From positions 1 to 11,756 of the forward strand of contig CALCZU010000070.1 of NCBI GenBank assembly GCA_937903155.1: a DNA stretch of 11,756 nt, read 5' to 3'. A program made the position numbers and the translations under genes. Below, piece by piece: positions 1-7,103 of the stretch. How positions within the stretch are numbered: the first letter of the stretch is position 1; each line of letters starts with the position of its first letter. The notes below the pieces were generated by a model. The model was not told where the DNA came from, did no database searches, and was given only the letters and a program-made list of their open reading frames with translations. Source of the DNA: an uncultured Bdellovibrionales bacterium. GTDB taxonomy: Bacteria; Bdellovibrionota; FAC87; UBA2466.

Positions 1-39
1 CTCATGGCTGCTGCTTTTCGCTTTATTATCTTTTCAACA

Positions 40-185
40 GAGCAAAGCAATCTCGTTGTACTTGGGAAGAATCTTGGATGCGACGGAGAGTGCGGTCATC
101 AAAATTTGGAAAGACTGTTGTACCTCTCGTGAGTTCTTTCATGCGGCGGCGAGATTGCTTCGTCGCTTCGCTCCTCGCAACGACG
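40..185. repeat. Dispersed short repeat unit with partial inverted copy
   Basis: Positions 150-185 carry a GC-rich unit, CGAGATTGCTTCGTCGCTTC followed by GCTCCTCGCAACGACG. This closely matches a short dispersed repeat I remember from many bacterial genomes (reverse strand: GTCATTGCGAGGAGCGAAGC...GAAGCAATCTC). Positions 40-55 (GAGCAAAGCAATCTCG) are a shortened copy in the opposite orientation, lacking about 8 internal bases, so the two face each other across roughly 95 bp. The unit leaves several frames open on both strands, which explains the spurious reading frames here (for example frame 2 open from base 2 to 271). None of these looks like a real protein. A repeat this close to the sequence end is also a natural place for a short-read assembly to break. 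The copy number in the host genome cannot be seen from this window. Confidence 0.6.
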
Positions 186-223
186 GGTTTTGCGACTCTT
201 GTTACGGATGCAATGTCCAACCG

Positions 224-252
224 TTTCCTTTTACAAAATCCAATGCTAATAA
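224..252 (+). promoter_or_regulatory. Candidate leaderless promoter of the PLP decarboxylase gene
   Basis: An extended -10 element, TGC TAATAA (244-252), ends 6 nt before the ATG at 259. With a 17-bp spacer the -35 position is TTTCCT (224-229), a weak match. There is no Shine-Dalgarno sequence before the ATG, so transcription would start at or next to the start codon. Assigned from spacing and motif only. Confidence 0.4.
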
Positions 253-258
253 TTTCTC

Positions 259-1716
259 ATGGACTCTTTGAATCGACTCCGACAAGCTTACTCTTCAGAT
301 AAATACTCCACTGAGGGGACAAAGGTTCTTAAAATTCTTGAGAAGTATCTCCAGGATTCGCATAACTCTGCAGTAGCTCAGAGAAAGCCTCTCGATTGGC
401 AAACGCTTCCCGAAGAGGCTTCCAAATTCATCGCAGATTCTCCTTCGACGATCGATTCTCTAACGTCCTGGTTTTTGGAAAACTCTCGGCTTCTGCATTC
501 GCCTCACTACATGGGACATCAGGTTCCTCCTCCGATTCCCACAGCGTCTCTTTTTTCCTTGATGGTTGGGTTGGCGAATCAAGGAGGGGCTGTTTTTGAA
601 ATGGGGCCTTCTCTTGCGGGTATCGAGCGCACTTTGATTAAACGTCTCGGAAACTTGGTTGGTTGGAAGGATTCTTTCGATGGTATTGTGACTAATGGCG
701 GAACGCTTGCGAATATGACGGCACTTTTAACGGCGCGAAATATTCGTTATCAAGACAGTTGGAAAAAAGGAATTCTCAACTCTGCAAGAACTCCTGTGAT
801 TCTGACGAGTGAAGATAGCCATTACAGTATTTCGCGAGCACTAGGTGTTCTAGGGCTTGGCACTGAGAATGCGATTAAGATTCCTGTCGATTCAGAACGT
901 CGCGTGACTCGTAATGCAATACTAAAAACCTTTGAAAGCTGTGAGAAGCAGAATCAGGACGTGTTTTGTGTCGTCGCTTCGAGTTGCTCCACCGGTACTG
1001 GGGCTTTCGACGATTTAAAAGCGATCGGAGAGTTTTGTTCGAAAAATAAAATTTGGTTTCATGTCGACGGTGCGCATGGCGCGAGTGTTTTGTTTTCGAA
1101 AAAACATCGGCACTGGGTCGATGGAATTGAAAATGCGGATTCAGTGACTTGGGATGCTCATAAGATGCTTTTTCTTCCGTCCCTCTGTACCTTTCTTTTG
1201 TATCGTAAGGGAGAGAATAGTTTCGAAACATTTAAGCAAGATGCGCCTTATCTCTTTGCGGGAAAAGATTTAAATTCGCTGGAACTGATGAACGGTGGTT
1301 TACGGACCGTCGAGTGCACTCGCCAGGCCTTGGCGATTCCTTTTTGGGGAGTCTGGTCGATGTATGGCCAAGAAATCTTCGAAGATTTGATTGATGTGAC
1401 TGCAGACAACACGCAGAAATTTCATGCGCTCTTAGAATCTGCGGAGGATTTTGAGCCATTGCATTCGCCACAATCTAATATCCAGTGTTTTCGTTATCTT
1501 CCAAAGTCTTTGCAAAATGCGAACTCCGATAAAATTTCAATTTTTCAGCAGCAAGTGAGAAAGCGTTTGGTGGACGACGGCAAGTTTTACATTACAGGCA
1601 CGCTGCTTAATGGAGTTTCCGCTCTCAGGGTGACTTTAATGCAGCCGTTTATTGAAGACTCTCACCTAAACGCGCTTTTAAGCGAGATTCGAAAAGTCGG
1701 AAAAAACCTCGAATGA
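259..1716 (+). CDS. Group II pyridoxal-phosphate-dependent amino-acid decarboxylase
   Basis: A cytoplasmic enzyme of 485 residues, the usual length for group II decarboxylases (glutamate, aspartate, 2,4-diaminobutyrate and aromatic amino-acid decarboxylases). Visible landmarks in order: the substrate-side HYMGHQ segment (83-88); the phosphate-binding TNGGTLANM (145-153); SEDSHYS (184-190), where H188 should stack on the PLP ring; HVDGAHG (268-274), where D270 should pair with the pyridine nitrogen; and WDAHKM (298-303), where K302 is the expected Schiff-base lysine. All core residues are present, so it should be active. The substrate cannot be read from sequence. The GH and WDAHKM motifs recall diaminobutyrate or aspartate/glutamate (PanP-like) decarboxylases, the latter an alternative source of beta-alanine, but this is inference. 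The ATG at 259 lacks a Shine-Dalgarno sequence. The stop overlaps the next start (ATGA, 1713-1716), so the two genes are probably translated together. Confidence 0.93.
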   Translation: MDSLNRLRQAYSSDKYSTEGTKVLKILEKYLQDSHNSAVAQRKPLDWQTLPEEASKFIADSPSTIDSLTSWFLENSRLLHSPHYMGHQVPPPIPTASLFSLMVGLANQGGAVFEMGPSLAGIERTLIKRLGNLVGWKDSFDGIVTNGGTLANMTALLTARNIRYQDSWKKGILNSARTPVILTSEDSHYSISRALGVLGLGTENAIKIPVDSERRVTRNAILKTFESCEKQNQDVFCVVASSCSTGTGAFDDLKAIGEFCSKNKIWFHVDGAHGASVLFSKKHRHWVDGIENADSVTWDAHKMLFLPSLCTFLLYRKGENSFETFKQDAPYLFAGKDLNSLELMNGGLRTVECTRQALAIPFWGVWSMYGQEIFEDLIDVTADNTQKFHALLESAEDFEPLHSPQSNIQCFRYLPKSLQNANSDKISIFQQQVRKRLVDDGKFYITGTLLNGVSALRVTLMQPFIEDSHLNALLSEIRKVGKNLE

Positions 1717-2456
1717 ATCTGAAAACCTATCTTGAGGCAAAGAAAAATCGCGATGTCGATTCGAGAGAGTCTCGAGCGTATTGCCGAACCTGCACGAAAC
1801 CTCAGTTAACTTGTTATTGTTCTCAGATTGTTCCGGTTGTGTCCTCGATTCAATTTGTGATTCTCATGCATCCAAAGGAAACAAAACGCAGTATCGCCAC
1901 AGGACGCATGGCCCATCTCTGTCTTTCGAATTCTTTGGTGTTTGAAGGCGTTGATTTTTCTGAGAGGCCTGAAGTCAATACACTTCTTCAATCGCCGCTC
2001 CATCATTGTGTGGTCCTGGCTCCTGGACCGCGCTCAGTCGATCTGACTTTGATTTCTGAATCGGATCGTCAGTCGGTTTTTTTGAAAAATAAAAAACGTG
2101 TGGTGTTTTTAATCGATGGGACCTGGTCCGAGGCGCGACGGATTTATCGGATGAGCCAGAATATCAATCGTCTCAAGGCAATCTGTTTCAGTCCCACAGC
2201 GCCTTCCGGATTTGCTGTCCGTAAACAGCCCCAATCCCATTGCTATTCAACGGTGGAAGCCATTCACACTTGCCTTTCCTTTTTTGATAAAGAAATGGCG
2301 CGCTACGAATCGCTTCTCAAAGCTTTCTCGTACATGGTTGGTCAACAAGTGCATTTCGAATCCGTCGAAGGGGGGCCTCGTCATTACCGCTCTATTCGTG
2401 GGATTCGCACAGGCGCGAAATCCGAGGCAGTTCCAATCACTTACCCCCTACGATAA
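1713..2456 (+). CDS. tapT: DTW-domain tRNA-uridine aminocarboxypropyltransferase (TapT/YfiP family)
   Basis: A DTW-domain protein of 247 residues. Family members transfer the 3-amino-3-carboxypropyl group from S-adenosylmethionine to uridine in tRNA, giving acp3U (position 47 for E. coli TapT). Visible landmarks: a zinc-knuckle-like Cys set C24-x2-C27-x6-C34-x-C36; HPKE (53-56) followed by TGRM (63-66), matching the family's conserved TGR; the signature DGTWSEAR (135-142), with D135/T137/W138 as the DTW motif; and VRKQP (169-173) with STVEA (179-183), matching the conserved C-terminal part of the domain. The last 30 or so residues after QVHFE are basic and less conserved. The start is fixed by the 4-base overlap with the decarboxylase stop, implying translational coupling and one mRNA. 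The symbol is assigned at family level. The exact tRNA position modified is not readable from sequence. Confidence 0.92.
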   Translation: MNLKTYLEAKKNRDVDSRESRAYCRTCTKPQLTCYCSQIVPVVSSIQFVILMHPKETKRSIATGRMAHLCLSNSLVFEGVDFSERPEVNTLLQSPLHHCVVLAPGPRSVDLTLISESDRQSVFLKNKKRVVFLIDGTWSEARRIYRMSQNINRLKAICFSPTAPSGFAVRKQPQSHCYSTVEAIHTCLSFFDKEMARYESLLKAFSYMVGQQVHFESVEGGPRHYRSIRGIRTGAKSEAVPITYPLR

Positions 2457-2514
2457 TTCCTTCATATTGATGGGATATGCTGAGGCTAGTAAGAATCTTT
2501 GAAAGGCGGAACGT

Positions 2515-2628
2515 ATGGAAATTACCTCTTATTCAGGCTACCGGCCATTGCTGGAAAGACCTCAAACTAAAACAATCGATCCTAAAAATAAGACGCAAAA
2601 GTCTCAGGCGACGCCCCCTAAAAAATAG
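2515..2628 (+). CDS. Possible 37-residue small protein
   Basis: A short reading frame begins MEITSYSGYRPLLERPQ and ends in a Lys/Pro/Gln-rich tail (KSQATPPKK). A purine-rich AAAGGCGGA (2502-2510) sits at Shine-Dalgarno distance from the ATG. A TTGATG / TAAGAA pair (2467-2472 and 2490-2495, 17-bp spacer) could be a promoter, although the -10 match is poor. The frame fills most of the otherwise empty 180 bp between the DTW gene and yebC and stops 8 nt before the convergent yebC end. The peptide is soluble, has no signal or membrane segment, and the tail looks disordered. I do not recognise it, and a frame this short can occur by chance. The good ribosome-binding site and the compositional shift from a structured-looking head to a charged tail argue for a real gene. 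Confidence 0.42.
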   Translation: MEITSYSGYRPLLERPQTKTIDPKNKTQKSQATPPKK

Positions 2629-2636
2629 CTTTTATT

Positions 2637-3332
2637 TTATTTCAGAGCGACGTAGATGCGATGAACATCGTCGTTGTCATCGAGCGTTTCTAAAAACGCG
2701 GTGACTTCCTTCTTTTGTTCTTCAGGCAAATCGACGGGGCTTTTTGGGACGAACGTAAATTCCGAGGCGCTGATCTGCCATCCCATGGTTTGTAGGGATT
2801 TGGAGACGGCTGCCAGATCGTTCATGGCACAGAGAAACTGGACGCCATCGTCTACCTTTTCGACTTCCTGAGCACCCGCTTCGATTGCAGCTTCTTCCGG
2901 ATCTTTTGTAGAATCGGGATGGGTCGCAACGACCATTCCATAATGATCGAACATGTAAGCGACCGATCCGCTCACTCCGAGTGACGCCTTATTAAACAAA
3001 GCTCGCATATCGGCAGACGTACGATTTCTATTTTCGGTTAAGCATTCGACGAGAATCGGAACCTTATGAGGGGTAAACCCTTCAAAAACAACGGTTTCAT
3101 AAGTGACGGGATCTAGAAGGCCTCCGCCTTTTTTTATCGCGCGCTCAATATTATCGCGGGGAACCGATGCTTTTTTCGCAGATTCGACTGCGGCTCGTAG
3201 ACGGGCATTACCGTCCGGATCCATTCCTCCCGCTTTCGTTGCAATAATGATTTCTTTGACCATTTTGCTAATGATTTGACCACGCTTTGCAGCGGTCTCG
3301 ACTTTACCTTTGTGTTTCCATTGTGCGCCCAT
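2637..3332 (-). CDS. yebC: YebC/PmpR-family translation factor or regulator
   Basis: A cytoplasmic YebC/TACO1-family protein of 231 residues from the ATG at 3332. Family members are DNA-binding regulators in some species and, in more recent work, factors that relieve ribosome stalling at proline-rich stretches. The N terminus MGAQWKHKGKVETAAKRGQI aligns with the family opening (MAGHSKWxNIKxRKxxxDxKRGKI) and is close to the Bdellovibrio form. The following segments AKAGGMDPDGNARLR, VPRDNIERAIKKG and ECLTENRNRT are core YebC signatures, and the C terminus (LETLDDNDDVHRIYVAL) matches the family's end. The frame is open for 19 more codons, to an ATG at 3389, but that extension (MADRKRLDHPL...) has no family counterpart and would run through the likely promoter, so I start at 3332. 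No Shine-Dalgarno sequence is seen. The gene is transcribed divergently from the winged-helix gene and ends convergently with the small frame at 2628. Confidence 0.93.
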   Translation of the reverse strand: MGAQWKHKGKVETAAKRGQIISKMVKEIIIATKAGGMDPDGNARLRAAVESAKKASVPRDNIERAIKKGGGLLDPVTYETVVFEGFTPHKVPILVECLTENRNRTSADMRALFNKASLGVSGSVAYMFDHYGMVVATHPDSTKDPEEAAIEAGAQEVEKVDDGVQFLCAMNDLAAVSKSLQTMGWQISASEFTFVPKSPVDLPEEQKKEVTAFLETLDDNDDVHRIYVALK

Positions 3333-3341
3333 AGGTCGAAA

Positions 3342-3370
3342 ACAATAATAGTGGCCGAGCGGGTGGTCAA
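3342..3370 (-). promoter_or_regulatory. Candidate promoter of yebC, nearly leaderless
   Basis: On the minus strand, TTGACC (3370-3365) and TATTGT (3347-3342) are separated by 17 bp, matching the -35/-10 consensus at five and four of six positions. The -10 ends 9 nt before the chosen ATG at 3332, so the mRNA leader would be only a few bases. The sequence just before the ATG (TTTTCGACCT) has no Shine-Dalgarno match. An overlapping TATTAT (3350-3345) is a better hexamer but leaves only a 14-bp spacer. Confidence 0.45.
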
Positions 3371-3449
3371 GCCGCTTCCTATCTGCCATCTAAGGGGTAA
3401 AACAGGGCGTAAAAACATCTGGTTTTCTTTATTAAAGCGGCTTTTGGGA

Positions 3450-3455
3450 TATTAT
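3450..3455 (+). promoter_or_regulatory. Candidate -10 box of the winged-helix gene (leaderless)
   Basis: TATTAT lies 7 nt before the ATG at 3463, the distance expected if transcription starts on the start codon. No clear -35 is seen at 16-18 bp (CTTTAT at 3427-3432 is poor) and no Shine-Dalgarno sequence precedes the ATG. Together with the yebC promoter it occupies the 130-bp divergent spacer. Confidence 0.3.
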
Positions 3456-3462
3456 CCTTTTC

Positions 3463-4179
3463 ATGAATTTAAAAGACGCAATCAAACAAATCGAAAAAAA
3501 CGGCGTGCTTCTCGTCTATCCGATTAATAATCAACCCGAACCCAGATCGCTTTGGTCCGAGTTTTATCCCAAAAGTAAAATGCGTTGGGAGTGGGATTCA
3601 GGGGGTGACAATCGTGTCGCGGGACTTTGGCATTTAAGAGAGCAGCTTTCGTCGTCGGGTAAAGTCGTTTACGCAAAATGGTATCAGGGTAGGGCGACTT
3701 TTTTTTCTAAGAAAGTCTTTACCTCGTTTCACTATTTATTGAATTACAAGAAACAGGCTCTCAGTGAAGATGCCTTAAGAATTCTCGAAGTTTTGGATCT
3801 CAACTCGCCCCTGTCGGTAAAGCAAGTGAAAGTCATTTGTGAAATGAAAGGGAAAGCAAACGAAAGACGCTTTGAAAAAGCAATGAAGGAACTTTGGACA
3901 CGCCTTTTGATTGTGGGGTATGGAGAAGTCGATGACGGCGCTTTTCCGTCGCTCTCAGTCGGATCCACTCGTCTCTTGTTCGAAAAAGAGTGGACGATTG
4001 CGCAGAAGATGACAAGCCGAGAGGCTGAGGAAAATATCAAGCACTTCGACACCGGTGGTAAGATGCTAGTGTACTTAAGAAAAAAAATGCACTCTGAAGT
4101 TGCGCCACCTACTCGATCACGTAAAAAAGTCACTGTGATCCGTTTTGAGGATCTTCAACCTCGGTCTTCGAAGCGCTAG
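3463..4179 (+). CDS. Winged-helix protein, probably AlkZ/YcaQ-related
   Basis: A soluble, basic protein of 238 residues with no signal peptide or membrane segment. The N-terminal part has a Trp-rich stretch, SLWSEFYPKSKMRWEWD (29-45), and KWYQGRATFFSK (72-83). The middle (about 100-175) looks like a winged helix: SEDALRILEVLDLNSPLSVK, a second helix pair ending AMKELWTRLLIVG (140-152), then a beta-wing segment GAFPSLSVG. The last 35 residues are lysine/arginine-rich (RSRKK). The pattern recalls short uncharacterised proteins named 'AlkZ-related', kin to crosslink-repair glycosylases of the YcaQ/AlkZ family, which are larger. I see no catalytic motif that would establish glycosylase activity, so a DNA-binding or DNA-repair role is inference. 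It is alone on its strand, diverging from yebC, and ends 7 nt from the convergent M16 gene. Confidence 0.8.
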   Translation: MNLKDAIKQIEKNGVLLVYPINNQPEPRSLWSEFYPKSKMRWEWDSGGDNRVAGLWHLREQLSSSGKVVYAKWYQGRATFFSKKVFTSFHYLLNYKKQALSEDALRILEVLDLNSPLSVKQVKVICEMKGKANERRFEKAMKELWTRLLIVGYGEVDDGAFPSLSVGSTRLLFEKEWTIAQKMTSREAEENIKHFDTGGKMLVYLRKKMHSEVAPPTRSRKKVTVIRFEDLQPRSSKR

Positions 4180-4186
4180 ATAGGCT

Positions 4187-5680
4187 TTAGAAGAAATCTT
4201 TTGAAGAGACGACTTGGATTTCTTTTTCATCGACAGCGATGGGGTATTTCGAAATCAAGACATCTTCGGCTAATACGGATTTTTCTTTTTTAACGCCGTC
4301 AGGATAATGAATAGGACACTGACCCGACTTTAACTCTTTCAAAAAGGCTGCAGCGTCTTTGGTGACCACCACCACCGTCGGTTTTCCGTTACTCAAATTT
4401 TTAGCGAGGGCGGCGTTGACTTCTTTTCGTGTGAGTTTGTCATTCGCTCTTTGAAGATTACTTAAGAAATCTCCTTCAATTCCGTAGAAGTTCGAATCGA
4501 TGGCGTAGCCGATTTGCCTCGAGAGGACCGTTCCGAGGAGTGGAATCACTCCGGTGAGATGGCCTTTTCCTAACTGAAATTCGGCTTCGGTGAGACCTTT
4601 CGTCGAAATGTTATCAAACTCGCGAATGATTTGTTTTAAGAGAAAACATCCGTTGGGGACAGTCGTCGGACGAGCCCACATCGTGAATGCCTGCAGTTGT
4701 CTCGAGACTTGATTCGGTGGAACCAAAGAGTGCCCGCCGTTTGGAAATTCCTCGATGTACGAATAAGCTCCGTAATTCAATCCGCGAATTTCGCGAACGG
4801 TTTTCATCAGGCGTCCTACAAAAGAACGATGCTTGCCAAAAGCCATGCTTCCTAAATTCATCGCGGGAAAATCGGTTGAGTTTCGAGTGACGGGTTGGGA
4901 GATTCCCAAGTGAACGCCTGTGGAATCGAAAGGACCTGTGACAATCACGAGGTTCATCTTCGCTTTGGGCGTCGCTTTTGGAATGAATGCTTTAGCGTCA
5001 GTTCCTACGGGAAGTTTTAAGAACACCGTCCCGAGCTTCTTTTTCACAGAATCAGAAATCACGCCTCCTGCGGCGACGGTTAGTTTCTTCTGTGTGAAGT
5101 GGGTTTTATAAAAATTCTCAATCATCTCTTTGTTGATTTTTGCGACTCCTTGAGAAGTTCCCGCGAGCACATGAGAGTAGGGGTGATCGGCTCCGTAAAT
5201 CGATCGTTCGAGAGCCGCTTTTCCAAGTTCTTCTTGATCTTCTAAAGGGAGCCGTTTTTCGAGCACATCTTTGGCTTCAGACTTGAGACGGTCTAATTCA
5301 GAATCACTAAACTCGGGTGCGAGAATCATTTGGGTGAGTAGATCAAAGAGGGTGTCCGCATTTTCGGCGGTACAGCTGACTCGAATCGACGTTTGTTCCT
5401 TCGATGCAGAGACTTCGATACTCGCTGCGAGGGGAAATAAAAATTCCTGGATCTCTTCTCGGCTTCTTTTAGGAAGGCCTTCGTAGGCTTTGACGCCCCC
5501 TTCTTCCAAAAGGCCTGCGGTTAAATTCGCGATGCCCGCCGTGTCTTTAGCATCGTCAGCGGACCCGACTCGAAACGTGACATTAAAAACGGTGAGCGGA
5601 AGCTCTTTGCTCTCTTTTAAAATCACCGGGTAAGCAAAAAGAGTGGAAGCGGTCAGAAAAACTAGGATAAGAGATTTCAT
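4187..5680 (-). CDS. M16-family peptidase homologue lacking the zinc motif (partner subunit)
   Basis: An exported protein of 497 residues: a short hydrophobic signal peptide (MKSLILVFLTASTLFAYP) is followed by M16 (pitrilysin/insulinase) domains. Where catalytic members have HxxEH, the aligned place (IANLTAGLLEEGG, about 50-62) reads N52-L-T-A-G56, with both histidines and the glutamate lost, so it should not bind the catalytic zinc. The C-terminal half keeps the non-catalytic subunit hallmark VREIRGLNYGAYS (295-307), with R296 and Y303 as the Arg/Tyr pair that helps bind substrate in two-subunit M16B enzymes. Its start codon overlaps the stop of the upstream catalytic gene (TAATG), with a good Shine-Dalgarno AAAGGAG just before. 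This supports joint translation and a periplasmic heterodimer, like mitochondrial processing peptidase alpha/beta. The last 60 residues are an extra tail. Natural substrates are unknown. Confidence 0.9.
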   Translation of the reverse strand: MKSLILVFLTASTLFAYPVILKESKELPLTVFNVTFRVGSADDAKDTAGIANLTAGLLEEGGVKAYEGLPKRSREEIQEFLFPLAASIEVSASKEQTSIRVSCTAENADTLFDLLTQMILAPEFSDSELDRLKSEAKDVLEKRLPLEDQEELGKAALERSIYGADHPYSHVLAGTSQGVAKINKEMIENFYKTHFTQKKLTVAAGGVISDSVKKKLGTVFLKLPVGTDAKAFIPKATPKAKMNLVIVTGPFDSTGVHLGISQPVTRNSTDFPAMNLGSMAFGKHRSFVGRLMKTVREIRGLNYGAYSYIEEFPNGGHSLVPPNQVSRQLQAFTMWARPTTVPNGCFLLKQIIREFDNISTKGLTEAEFQLGKGHLTGVIPLLGTVLSRQIGYAIDSNFYGIEGDFLSNLQRANDKLTRKEVNAALAKNLSNGKPTVVVVTKDAAAFLKELKSGQCPIHYPDGVKKEKSVLAEDVLISKYPIAVDEKEIQVVSSKDFF

Positions 5681-7002
5681 TATTTTGCTCCTTTTAAAGT
5701 CACGACCGTTTTATTCGTATCAATCAGATATTTCGAAGCCGTTGCTTTGATTTCATCCGATGTCGTTTTGGAAATGTTTTCTAAAAATCTATCAATCACG
5801 CCTAAGTCTCTTTCAAGATTGGTTAAGATGGAGATTTGGTGAGCGAGAGAGGTTGGGCTTTCGAACCATGTCGTGAGAGCTGCGTTCAGAAAACGCTTTT
5901 TGGTACTCTCTAACTTGGCTTGTTCGACCGCTTCTTCGCGAATTTTTTCAATAAGTTTATCGACTGCTTTTAGGACTTCTTCCACATGCGACTCACCTTT
6001 TTCAGCAAATTTTAATGAGAGCGCCCAGAGGCCGGGATCTAAAAAGGGTTGGTAACCTCCATCGACCGAGTCGAGCCATTTTTTATCGTAACGATATTTC
6101 TTTTGAAATTCTGAAGTGACTGAGAAATAAACTTCCGAAAGCAATTGAATGGCAGCATTTTCATTATTTTTCGTCGAAAACGCAGGGGAACGGTAAGCGA
6201 CGACGACCCGAGTTTGGGTCGGTTTATCCAACGTTACAAGGGCTGACCGGGCTTCGGTTTGCGCGGGCTCTGAAGGAATCGCGACGGGGGGGAGCGTTTT
6301 TGCTTTCCATTTTCCAAAGTGTTTTTGGATGAGCGCCAAAGATTTCTTGAAATCGATATCGCCCACTAAAATGACGCTGACATTCGATGGGACATAGTAT
6401 CGGTCGAAAAACGGCCAGACATCTTTGTATCGTTCGCCGTATTTTAAAATATCTTCTCGGTACCCCATTGTGGTGTGGCTGTAGGGATGAATTTTAAACG
6501 CTGTCTCAAATAATTTCTCCTCGAGTTGGAACTCAGGTTGGGAGACATTTTTATTGTATTCACCCATGATGGCCCCCGCTTCATCTTTGAGTTCTTTTTC
6601 GGAGAATTTAAGATTTTGAAATCGATCGGCTTCGGCTTCGAGAATCTTTGGAAGGTATTTCGTTGCGACATTTCCGTGATAGCAAGTCTCATCTAAAGAA
6701 GTCCAGGCGTTGTTTTCGGCTCCCAGTTTTGAGTAAAGGTCGCTGAATTGTTTCCCTGACATTTTCTTTGTTCCGCGAAACATCAAATGCTCAAAAAAAT
6801 GTGCGAATCCAGATTTTCCTTTTTCGAGTTCGTTTCGGGAGCCGACATGAACGGGAAGCTGATACGAGACCACGCCGGGACTCGGATACTTTACAAGAAT
6901 GACTTTAAGGCCGTTTTTAAGTTCGTGTTCTTCGTGGGGCAGTTTTAAGATATTCGAGAACAGCGTCGCTGAAATGAGAGAGATGAAGAAAAGTATGCGC
7001 AT
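5680..7002 (-). CDS. M16-family zinc metallopeptidase, catalytic subunit
   Basis: An exported zinc peptidase of 440 residues with a signal peptide (MRILFFISLISATLFS), so it should work in the periplasm. The zinc site is intact: H68-F-F-E71-H72 in GFAHFFEHLMFRGTKKM, with E148 (GEYNK) at the expected distance of about 76 residues as the third ligand and E71 as the general base. The downstream GAENNAWTSLDETCYHG stretch is typical of the N-terminal M16 domain. The C-terminal half lacks an obvious second zinc site, as in two-domain M16B peptidases of this size. Translation starts from a strong AGGAGG (7012-7007) 4 nt before the ATG. It is the first gene of a two-gene unit whose second gene overlaps it by one base and encodes the zinc-less partner. 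A role in degrading or processing exported peptides is inferred from the family. Confidence 0.93.
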   Translation of the reverse strand: MRILFFISLISATLFSNILKLPHEEHELKNGLKVILVKYPSPGVVSYQLPVHVGSRNELEKGKSGFAHFFEHLMFRGTKKMSGKQFSDLYSKLGAENNAWTSLDETCYHGNVATKYLPKILEAEADRFQNLKFSEKELKDEAGAIMGEYNKNVSQPEFQLEEKLFETAFKIHPYSHTTMGYREDILKYGERYKDVWPFFDRYYVPSNVSVILVGDIDFKKSLALIQKHFGKWKAKTLPPVAIPSEPAQTEARSALVTLDKPTQTRVVVAYRSPAFSTKNNENAAIQLLSEVYFSVTSEFQKKYRYDKKWLDSVDGGYQPFLDPGLWALSLKFAEKGESHVEEVLKAVDKLIEKIREEAVEQAKLESTKKRFLNAALTTWFESPTSLAHQISILTNLERDLGVIDRFLENISKTTSDEIKATASKYLIDTNKTVVTLKGAK

Positions 7003-7060
7003 CGAGCCTCCTAGGATTCAAAGAGCCGTATTTTTGCACGAATTGTGAAGATTGTGAAAT

Positions 7061-7088
7061 TTTATAAGTGTTTGATATTGGACGGAAA
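7061..7088 (-). promoter_or_regulatory. Candidate promoter of the M16 gene pair
   Basis: On the minus strand, TATAAA (7066-7061) matches the -10 consensus well, and TTTCCG (7088-7083) is a weak -35 with a 16-bp spacer. A start near 7054 would give a leader of about 50 nt ending in the AGGAGG Shine-Dalgarno. The leader includes a tandem 9-base repeat (7042-7059). Confidence 0.35.
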
Positions 7089-7103
7089 TTGAAGGTGGAA
7101 TTC

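Noticed and set aside
2..271. An open frame with a hydrophobic beginning (SWLLLFALLSFQQ), possibly the tail of an upstream gene.
   Set aside because: It runs straight through the dispersed repeat, other frames are open there too, the later residues (RFAPRNDGFCDS) are typical repeat translation, and it overlaps the decarboxylase start.
875..1231. A 118-residue frame antisense to the decarboxylase gene.
   Set aside because: It is the mirror of a strongly conserved coding region, with basic, His/Arg-rich low-plausibility composition and no ribosome-binding site.
3349..3378. A tRNA-like stretch (GTGGCCGAGCGGGTGGTC...AAGCCGC) resembling the D-arm of tRNA-Ser.
   Set aside because: The following bases give no 5-bp anticodon stem, there is no GTTCGA T-loop, and no acceptor-stem pairing is found. 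It overlaps the probable yebC promoter, so the likeness is taken as chance.
3333..3389. A longer yebC start giving 250 residues.
   Set aside because: The extra 19 residues have no counterpart in the family and cover the TTGACC/TATTGT promoter candidate. The family N terminus begins at the ATG at 3332.
3744..4133. A 129-residue frame antisense to the winged-helix gene.
   Set aside because: It is a shadow of the sense gene, whose domain structure and start signal are better supported. No recognisable protein features were seen.
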